A DNA stretch of 64,000 bases from Vreelandella songnenensis (GTDB lineage: Bacteria; Pseudomonadota; Gammaproteobacteria; Pseudomonadales; Halomonadaceae): positions 496,001 through 560,000 of the forward strand of contig NZ_PVTK01000001.1 of NCBI RefSeq assembly GCF_003002925.1, read 5' to 3'. The notes beneath the pieces were generated by a model that saw nothing but the letters and a program-made list of their open reading frames with translations, did no database searches and was not told where the DNA came from. The position numbers were made by a program, and so were the translations under genes. Below, piece after piece: positions 32,091 through 38,862 of this stretch (within the stretch, counting starts at the first letter, position 1; every line of letters starts with the position of its first letter).

Positions 32091-33686
32091 ATGACCATGC
32101 TATCACCTCTTCGTACCCTGATACTGGGAGCAGCCGCTGGCTGCCTGATGATTGCCAACCCGGCCAGCGCCAAGGAGCAGCTGGTACTCGCCATTGGCGG
32201 TGAGCCCGAGCAGGGCTTCGACCCCCTGCTTGGCTGGGGGCAGTACGGTAACCCGCTGTTTCAGTCGACCTTGCTTTCCCGCCGGGCAGACCTCGACCTG
32301 GAACCTGAGCTGGCAACCGCCTGGACGCTCTCGGACGACCAACTGACCTGGACCATCACCCTGCGCGACGATGCGCGCTTTTCAGACGGCAGCGCGCTCA
32401 CGGCCAATGATGTGGCCTATACCTTCAACGCAGCGGCCCAGGCGGGTGGGCGGGCCGATCTCAGCGCGCTGAAAGAAGCCACGGCTCTTGATGACCATCG
32501 CGTGGCGCTGACGCTTCACCAGCCGCGCATTACCTTTGTCGATCAGCTGGTAACGCTGGGTATCGTGCCCGCGGCCAGCCGTGAAAACGGTCATGGCGAG
32601 GATTATGGCCGCCATCCTCTTGGCTCGGGCCCCTACCAGTTGGTGGAGTGGCAGGAGGGCGAGCAGCTGATCGTCAAGCGCAACCCCTACTTCTACGGGC
32701 AGACACCCGACTTTGAGCGCCTCGTATTTCTGTTTACCGGCGAAGATGCCACGCTGAACGCCGCGCGTACCGGCGGCGTCGACCTCGCTGCCCTGCCCCC
32801 AGCGCTGGCAAACGCTTTGCCTTCACACATGCGCGCCGTCACGATGCAGAGCGTGGACAACCGCGGCATCATGTTTCCCATGCAACCCGCTCAAGGCGAG
32901 CGTGCGCCCTCCGGCGCGCTCATCGGCAACGATGTAACGGCGGACATTGCCATTCGTCGGGCGATCAACCTGGCCCTTGACCGCCCGACGCTGGTGGACG
33001 TTGTACTCAACGGCTTTGGCCGCCCCGCGTTCGGCCCCGCCGACGGGTTACCCTGGAGCCGTCGCGATGAAGATATCCAGGCACCCGACCTTGAGCAGGC
33101 CAACGCGCTGCTCGATGCCGCCGGCTGGCAGCGCCAGGGCGATGGCCTGCGCCACAAGCAGGGCCAGCCTGCCCGCTTCAGGCTGACCTACCCTGCCGGT
33201 GACAGTACCCGGCAGCTGCTTGCCGAGGTAAGCGCAGAAATGGTGCGCCCGCTGGGCATCGAAATGCAGCCAACCGGACGCCACTGGGACGACATCCAGC
33301 GCCTGGCGCTGCATCAGGACGCCGTGGTGATGGGCTTTGGCAGTCACAGCCCGCAGGAGATCTACTACCTCTACCACAGCCAGCATGCGGGCAACGGCTT
33401 CTACAACAGCGGCTACTATGCCAACCCTGCCGTGGACCACCACCTGGAAGCGGCTCAGGCGGCGGCGAATACGCATGCAGCCAACCGGCACTGGCAGGCT
33501 GCGCAGTGGGATGGGGAAACCGGCTATGGCGTGCGCGGTGACGCCAGCTGGGCCTGGATGGTCAATCTGGCCCATGTCTACGCAGTAGATACGTGTCTGG
33601 ACGTTGGCGATCTGGGCGTCGCCCCGCATGGTCACGGCTGGCCGGTGACGGCCAATCTGCTTGAATGGCGCTGGACGTGCGACTAG
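32091..33686 (+). CDS. nikA: Nickel ABC transporter substrate-binding protein
   Basis: Periplasmic solute-binding protein of the peptide/nickel (SBP_bac_5) family, 531 residues (E. coli NikA 524). A signal peptide runs to about residue 27 (ANPASA before KEQLVLAIGG). Family segments include GYYANPAVDH-type C-terminal positions, SGPYQLVEWQ and RRAINLALDR. The NikR operator and the NikBCDE order mark it as a nickel binder; nickel-chelate capture through a small metallophore is also possible. Two ATGs (32091, 32097) are in frame, and neither has a clear ribosome-binding site. Its stop overlaps the nikB start by 22 bases. Confidence 0.93.
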   Translation: MTMLSPLRTLILGAAAGCLMIANPASAKEQLVLAIGGEPEQGFDPLLGWGQYGNPLFQSTLLSRRADLDLEPELATAWTLSDDQLTWTITLRDDARFSDGSALTANDVAYTFNAAAQAGGRADLSALKEATALDDHRVALTLHQPRITFVDQLVTLGIVPAASRENGHGEDYGRHPLGSGPYQLVEWQEGEQLIVKRNPYFYGQTPDFERLVFLFTGEDATLNAARTGGVDLAALPPALANALPSHMRAVTMQSVDNRGIMFPMQPAQGERAPSGALIGNDVTADIAIRRAINLALDRPTLVDVVLNGFGRPAFGPADGLPWSRRDEDIQAPDLEQANALLDAAGWQRQGDGLRHKQGQPARFRLTYPAGDSTRQLLAEVSAEMVRPLGIEMQPTGRHWDDIQRLALHQDAVVMGFGSHSPQEIYYLYHSQHAGNGFYNSGYYANPAVDHHLEAAQAAANTHAANRHWQAAQWDGETGYGVRGDASWAWMVNLAHVYAVDTCLDVGDLGVAPHGHGWPVTANLLEWRWTCD

Positions 33687-34675
33687 CACTTGCCACGCTA
33701 CGCCGCCTGCTGCGTCTGGGGCTGATACTGCTCTGCGTGGCCAGCGTATCGTTTGGGCTGATGATGGCCTCGCCGGTCGACCCGGTAGATGCCTATCTCG
33801 GTCCTCTGGTTGCCCAGGTAAGTCCGGAGCAGCGCGAACTCATCGCTAGCCGCTGGGGGTTTGACGACCCTGCTCCGGTTCAGTTTGGCCGCTGGCTGCA
33901 GCAGCTGGCAAGCGGCAACCTGGGCGTCAGTCACGTCTACAACCAGCCCGTTGGTGAGGTGATCAGCCAGCGCTTCACGCGCTCGATAGCGCTGCTCGGC
34001 AGTGCCTGGCTGCTGTCGTTGCTGCTGGGGTTCACATTAGGCGTGGTGGCCGGCGCCAAGGAGCGCTCGGCGCTGGACAAGCTCATCAGCGCCTACGCCT
34101 ACTTGACCGCCTCCACCCCCACCTTCTGGCTGGCGCTGCTGGGCGTCCTGCTGTTCTCGGTTTATCTGGGCTGGGCCCCGGCGTGCTGCGCCGGGCCTGT
34201 CGGCGTGCCGAGCCAGGATATCCACCTGGCCACCCGCCTCCACCATCTGGTATTGCCGGTCGCCACCCTGACGCTGCTGGGTACGGCCTCGATCACGCTG
34301 CACACCCGGGCGCGCATGGTGGCGCTGATGCGCTCGGACATCGCTAGACACGCCTTTGCCCAGGGCGCCCGTCGGGCGGATATCGCCTGGCGCCACGGCG
34401 TGCGCCATGCAAGCCTTCCCGCGCTGACGCTGGCGCTGGCCTCACTCGGCGAGCTGTTTGGCGGCTCTATCCTGATCGAGCAGGTGTTCGCCTACCCGGG
34501 CCTGGGCCAGGCAACGGTAGAGGCTGGGCTGCGCAGCGACGTGCCACTGCTGCTGGGCATTGCCCTGTTTACCACGCTATTTGTGAGCATCGGCAATACG
34601 CTGGCCGACAGCCTTTATCACATGGTTGATCCGCGCATGCGCAGGCCTTCAAAGCCAAGGCAAACAACGCCATGA
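33665..34675 (+). CDS. nikB: Nickel ABC transporter permease NikB
   Basis: Inner-membrane permease of the DppB/OppB type, 336 residues, with about six transmembrane segments (first at 13-33; then about 98-125, 135-165, 195-220, 255-280 and 295-320). The EAA cytoplasmic loop that contacts the ATPase is recognisable in GARRADIAWRHGVRHASLPAL. It begins inside the nikA 3' end and shares four bases with nikC, so the operon is translationally coupled. Confidence 0.93.
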   Translation: MALDVRLALATLRRLLRLGLILLCVASVSFGLMMASPVDPVDAYLGPLVAQVSPEQRELIASRWGFDDPAPVQFGRWLQQLASGNLGVSHVYNQPVGEVISQRFTRSIALLGSAWLLSLLLGFTLGVVAGAKERSALDKLISAYAYLTASTPTFWLALLGVLLFSVYLGWAPACCAGPVGVPSQDIHLATRLHHLVLPVATLTLLGTASITLHTRARMVALMRSDIARHAFAQGARRADIAWRHGVRHASLPALTLALASLGELFGGSILIEQVFAYPGLGQATVEAGLRSDVPLLLGIALFTTLFVSIGNTLADSLYHMVDPRMRRPSKPRQTTP

Positions 34676-35472
34676 ATGCTACCCAGCCGCGCCTGCGCGC
34701 GCTTGCCTGCTCAGGTTTTGTGGCACTGCTTCTGCTGGCGCTGTTATCCGGCCAGTGGTGGCTTGGCGACCTGCCGGGGCGCATGCAGTTCGATGCCCGC
34801 CTGGCCCCGCCCGGCGTTGACCACTGGCTGGGGACCGACGCCCTGGGCCGCGAGCTCTGGGCACGTACTCTGGCGGGGCTTGGCCTGAGCTTTCAAGTAG
34901 GCTTTCTGGCCGCGCTGTTAGGCAGCGCCATCGCCCTTGGCCTGGCGCTGCTGGCGACCCTTTCGCCACGCCTGGATGCGCTGGTACGGCTGCTGATCGA
35001 TACGCTGCTCAGTGTGCCGCATCTCATCTTGCTGCTGCTGATTGCCTTTGCGCTCGGCGGCGGGCTGCAGGCAGTGGTGATTGCCGTGGCCACCACTCAC
35101 TGGCCCGGCCTTGCGCGCGTGCTGCGCGCCGAGCTTTTTCAGCTGCGCACGGCACCCTATATCGACATATCCCGGGCGCTGGGGAAGTCCCGCGGGTTTA
35201 TCCTGCTGCACCACTTTCTGCCCCACGCTCTGCCTCACTGTCTGGTCGGGGCGCTGCTGCTGTTTCCGCACGCGATTCTGCATGAAGCAGCGCTCACATT
35301 TCTGGGCGTTGGCTTGAGCCCCAGTCAGCCGGCCATCGGCATCCTGCTGGCCGATGCCATGCGCTACCTGAGCGGGGGCTACTGGTGGCTGGGCGTGTTC
35401 CCGGGACTTGGGCTACTGCTGATGGTGCTGAGTATCGAGCGCATAGCCCACGGCCTGCGGCGTGCGCTTTGA
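34672..35472 (+). CDS. nikC: Nickel ABC transporter permease NikC
   Basis: Second permease subunit (DppC type), 266 residues (E. coli 277). It has an N-terminal membrane segment (about 9-28), the periplasmic GVDHWLGTDALGRELWAR segment typical of DppC/NikC proteins, and about five further transmembrane segments. The EAA loop is ALGKSRGFILLHHFLPHALP. The start ATG overlaps the nikB stop (ATGA). It pairs with NikB to form the channel. Confidence 0.93.
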   Translation: MNATQPRLRALACSGFVALLLLALLSGQWWLGDLPGRMQFDARLAPPGVDHWLGTDALGRELWARTLAGLGLSFQVGFLAALLGSAIALGLALLATLSPRLDALVRLLIDTLLSVPHLILLLLIAFALGGGLQAVVIAVATTHWPGLARVLRAELFQLRTAPYIDISRALGKSRGFILLHHFLPHALPHCLVGALLLFPHAILHEAALTFLGVGLSPSQPAIGILLADAMRYLSGGYWWLGVFPGLGLLLMVLSIERIAHGLRRAL

Positions 35473-35488
35473 CTATCTGGAGGTCTTG

Positions 35489-36307
35489 ATGCTACGTATC
35501 GAGCAACTGTCGCTTGCCCTGCCTTACTATCCGCGCTTCTGGCGACGCCGCTTTGCCACGCACCTGGATCAGCTCAGCTTCAGCGTAACGGCGGGCAGCG
35601 TGCACGCCGTCGTGGGCGCCTCGGGCGCCGGTAAAAGCCTGCTGGCTCATGCCATCATGGGGCTTTTGCCCAAGGATGCGCAGTTAAGCGGAAGCTGTTT
35701 CTTCAAGCAGACACTGCTTGATGAGCCACGCAAACGCGCACTGCGCGGCCGAGAGCTTGCGCTGATTCCGCAATCGCTGAGCGCACTCGACCCACTGGCG
35801 CGCAGCCAGCATCAGGTGAACTGGGCGGCGCGCCGAGCGGGGCTTCCCCCCTCCCCGGCCCGGCAGGCGGCTTCTCAGGCGCTGGCCCATTACCAGCTGG
35901 ATGAACGCGCCCGCCGGGCGTACCCTCACGAGCTTTCCGGCGGCATGGCACGGCGCGTACTCACCGCCATGGCGCATGTGGCCCAGGCGTCGCTGGTGAT
36001 TGCCGATGAGCCCACCATCGGACTTGACCCGGCTCAGCGTAGCCGGGTGCTTGATGCGCTGGCCGCCCTTGCCCTGCAGGGCAAGGCGGTCATGCTGATT
36101 ACCCACGATCTGCGTCACGCGCTGAGCATTGCCGACCGCGTCACGGTCATGCGGGAGGGCCGCTGTGTGGAGAGCGCCGATGCGAGCGCGTTTCAAGGTA
36201 CGGGGCAGATGCTTGAAAGCGCCTACGCCCGAGCACTCTGGCAAGCCCTGCCGGATAACGCCTTTAACGTCGATACCGAGTACGCAGAGGAGTCGCGTTT
36301 TGCTTGA
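35489..36307 (+). CDS. nikD: Nickel ABC transporter ATPase NikD
   Basis: ABC ATPase of 272 residues with Walker A GASGAGKS (43-50), Q-loop IPQSLSALDP, signature LSGGMARRVL and Walker B LVIADEPTIGLD, then the switch histidine in ITHDLRHAL. The frame is open nine codons upstream inside nikC, but GGAGG lies six bases before the ATG at 35489. Its last codons overlap the nikE start. It powers import through NikBC together with NikE. Confidence 0.92.
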   Translation: MLRIEQLSLALPYYPRFWRRRFATHLDQLSFSVTAGSVHAVVGASGAGKSLLAHAIMGLLPKDAQLSGSCFFKQTLLDEPRKRALRGRELALIPQSLSALDPLARSQHQVNWAARRAGLPPSPARQAASQALAHYQLDERARRAYPHELSGGMARRVLTAMAHVAQASLVIADEPTIGLDPAQRSRVLDALAALALQGKAVMLITHDLRHALSIADRVTVMREGRCVESADASAFQGTGQMLESAYARALWQALPDNAFNVDTEYAEESRFA

Positions 36308-36932
36308 AGCGTGCCAGCTCCGCTACGCCTTCCATACCCAGCCGCCACTTTTCGAGGAGGTGTCACTGCGCCTTGGGGCGGGAGAATGGGTCGGGCTGAG
36401 CGGCCATTCCGGCGCCGGCAAATCGACGCTTGGCCGGCTGCTTGCCGGGTATGACGAACCCACCGCTGGGCATGTACGAATCGCGGGGCAGCGGCTTCCC
36501 GTCAAAGGGCTCAGGCCGGTGCAGTGGCTGCCGCAATCTCCCGAGCTTGCCGTCAACCCGCGCTGGCAGGTTGCCCGCGTGCTGCACGAGGCCTGGGAGC
36601 CGCCCGAGGCGCTGCGCCACGCCTTTGGGATAAAGCCTGAGTGGCTGAACCGGCCGGTGCGCACGCTTTCCGGTGGCGAGCTGCAGCGCATCTGCGTGCT
36701 GCGTGCGCTGGCTCCCGGAGTGCGCTACCTGATCGCCGATGAGATCTCGACCATGCTCGACCCGATAACGCAGCTGGCGCTCTGGCAGGCGTTAAAGGCA
36801 GAGGCCGAAAAGCGCAAGCTCGGCGTTCTGGTGATCAGCCACGATGCGGCCCTGCTTGGCAGGCTATGCCAACGCCGCTACCATCTTGAAAACGCCCGGC
36901 TACACGCCGCTGAACATCATCAGCTACCCTGA
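36300..36932 (+). CDS. nikE: Nickel ABC transporter ATPase NikE
   Basis: Second ATPase, 210 residues, with Walker A GHSGAGKS (35-42), signature LSGGELQRIC and Walker B YLIADEISTMLD. The start is TTG at 36300: AGAGGAG at 36286-36292 is seven bases before it, and homology begins there. Upstream frame belongs to nikD in another phase. At 210 residues it is clearly shorter than E. coli NikE (268) and lacks the C-terminal extension of oligopeptide/nickel ATPases, ending soon after the H-loop ISHDAALLG. All catalytic motifs are intact. Its last 13 bases overlap the convergent MFS gene. Confidence 0.9.
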   Translation: MLEACQLRYAFHTQPPLFEEVSLRLGAGEWVGLSGHSGAGKSTLGRLLAGYDEPTAGHVRIAGQRLPVKGLRPVQWLPQSPELAVNPRWQVARVLHEAWEPPEALRHAFGIKPEWLNRPVRTLSGGELQRICVLRALAPGVRYLIADEISTMLDPITQLALWQALKAEAEKRKLGVLVISHDAALLGRLCQRRYHLENARLHAAEHHQLP

Positions 36933-38107
36933 CGCTGCTCGAAGCGGCGCATGCCCAGGGTGATCATCAGCGTAATGCTCAATAAAATCCACGAGCCCCA
37001 GGCGACGCCGGACCAACTCGCCCCTTGCCAGAAAAGCTCCAGCCAGAAGCCACCGAGACTTGCCCCTACGTAGTAGAACACCAGATACAGCGCGGAAGCG
37101 CTGCCGCGGGCGCCCTGGGCGTAGCGGCCCACCCAGCTGGAAGCCAGCGAGTGGGCCATGAAAAAGCCGAAGGCGTTGATGGTCAGCCCCACGATAATCA
37201 GCGCCAGCGATTCACTTAAGGTCACGGCAGTGCCCGCCATCAGAATGACGACGCCGGCCATCATGCAGGTAGCGGGCGAAAATCGCTGGGCCAGACGCCC
37301 GGATACGGTGGAGCCGAAGGTGCCGCCGAGATAGGTCAGAAAGATCAATCCAAGCCCGCTGGCGGCCAGTTGATAGGGTTCGGCGGCCAGGCGAAACGTG
37401 ATATAGCTGTACTGATTGATGAAAATCAGAAAGTTGATGCCGCCCAGACAGTAGGCGGCCAGCAGTACCGGCGTACGCAGATGGCCGAGCAGATCGGCAA
37501 GCGCGCGACGCAGCTGAAACCGCTGCGGCACGAAGGTGCGGCTGTTGGGCAGCAGGCGCCAGAACAGCGCGCAGCCCACCAGCGTCATGACGCCCACGGC
37601 AATAAAGGCCGCCTGCGGGCCGCCAATGCCTGAGGCCGCCCCACCGACGATACGCCCGCTGATCCCGCCCAGCGAATTCGCCCCGATATACAGCCCTACT
37701 GCGCTCAGAAGGGCCGGTTTTTCGAACGCATCGCCCATCCAGGCAATCGCCACGGCAGGCAAGCCGCCCAGCAAGAAGCCCTGCAGCAAACGCAGCAGCA
37801 GCAGACTTTCAAAGTTGGGTGCAAACGCCAGCGCAAGCGACAGGCCACCGGCCAGCAGCAGCGTGATACGCATGATGCTCTCGCGGCCGATGGCATCGGA
37901 AAGCGGCCCGAATACTAAAAGCGCCAAGGCAAGCGAGAGGGTGGCGACCGACATCAGCAGGCTGACGCCCAGTGTCGATACGTCATAGACGGCTTTGAGC
38001 TCCGGCAGCAGGGGCTGTGGAACGTAAAGATTGATAAAAACCAGAAATGACCCGAGGCACAGGGCCATGGTGGCGCGCCACCAGGCGCGCGACTTGTCTG
38101 CAATCAT
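36920..38107 (-). CDS. MFS transporter, YnfM-like
   Basis: A 395-residue major facilitator protein with about 12 transmembrane segments. The cytoplasmic loop 2-3 motif is LVFGPLSDAIGRESIM, and a second-half repeat is LAQRFSPATCMMAG. Overall pattern resembles the YnfM/arabinose-efflux-like group of drug or sugar exporters. The substrate cannot be read from sequence. The start has GGAAGGG close to the ATG. It overlaps nikE 3' end to 3' end by 13 bases, and shares strand with the lipoprotein gene upstream, 37 bases away. A nickel-efflux role is conceivable from position only. Confidence 0.88.
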   Translation of the reverse strand: MIADKSRAWWRATMALCLGSFLVFINLYVPQPLLPELKAVYDVSTLGVSLLMSVATLSLALALLVFGPLSDAIGRESIMRITLLLAGGLSLALAFAPNFESLLLLRLLQGFLLGGLPAVAIAWMGDAFEKPALLSAVGLYIGANSLGGISGRIVGGAASGIGGPQAAFIAVGVMTLVGCALFWRLLPNSRTFVPQRFQLRRALADLLGHLRTPVLLAAYCLGGINFLIFINQYSYITFRLAAEPYQLAASGLGLIFLTYLGGTFGSTVSGRLAQRFSPATCMMAGVVILMAGTAVTLSESLALIIVGLTINAFGFFMAHSLASSWVGRYAQGARGSASALYLVFYYVGASLGGFWLELFWQGASWSGVAWGSWILLSITLMITLGMRRFEQRQGS

Positions 38108-38144
38108 GCCCTTCCCAGTCGCGGGCGCTAGGCCCGCGTAACCA

Positions 38145-38777
38145 TCACGGCGTGAAGTTGCTGCCCAGATACGCCAGATTGGTAGGTTCCAGTGTGCGGC
38201 GCGACTGCCAGTAGTAACGCTGCCAGTAGCTGTTATCCAGGCTGGACATGATCACACCCTGCGACGTAGAGGCGTGTAGAAAGTAGCCATCCCCCACGTA
38301 TATCCCCACATGATTGTTGCCGGGGGGACGGAAGAACACCAGATCGCCCGCCTGCAGCTCTTGGCGGTCGATCGCGCGTCCCTCATGTACCTGCTCGTAG
38401 GTGGAACGGGGTAATTCTACATTGAACATTTCGCGATAAACGTTGCGTACCAGCCCTGAACAGTCGACTCCCTTCGCTGTCGTGCCGCCGATTCGATAGG
38501 GCGTCCCCGACCACCGCTGGTGCTGTTCCAGAAGCGCCTGGCGTACTAGCGTAGGTGGCGGCGTCTGGAAACTGCGTAACTGAGCAACCGAATTATTCAC
38601 TGGCGACATCTGCGGGCTGGACCCGTTTTGCATTCCTGGCAGCGTCATGGCGAAATAATCGGCGGGCGGCTCCATGTTCTGTTTTGAGGAGCCCGCACAC
38701 CCAGCTAAAAAAGATACTACAATACAAGCACTTAAAACACGTACAGCGGTCGCAGCGGGGCGTGGCAACGCAACCAT
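38145..38777 (-). CDS. NlpC/P60 lipoprotein, MepS-like murein endopeptidase
   Basis: A 210-residue lipoprotein with lipobox FLAGC (Cys27) and a C-terminal NlpC/P60 cysteine-peptidase domain. The catalytic triad appears as Cys106 (VDCSGLV), His156 (NNHVGIYVG) and His168 (FLHAS). It closely resembles E. coli MepS (Spr), which cuts D-Ala-mDap crosslinks for cell-wall growth; PRSTYEQ and SQGVIMSS agree. The frame continues upstream for about 158 codons, but this is antiphase sequence over the next gene. The ATG at 38777 has GAGG and yields the signal peptide. Probably outer-membrane anchored. Confidence 0.93.
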   Translation of the reverse strand: MVALPRPAATAVRVLSACIVVSFLAGCAGSSKQNMEPPADYFAMTLPGMQNGSSPQMSPVNNSVAQLRSFQTPPPTLVRQALLEQHQRWSGTPYRIGGTTAKGVDCSGLVRNVYREMFNVELPRSTYEQVHEGRAIDRQELQAGDLVFFRPPGNNHVGIYVGDGYFLHASTSQGVIMSSLDNSYWQRYYWQSRRTLEPTNLAYLGSNFTP

Positions 38778-38862
38778 GCGCTTAACCTCGTAATATTGTT
38801 GGTAAAGTAAGGTGAACAGCAAAGGCCAGACTATAAGCCAGGTCATGCATGCTTGGCGAGCC

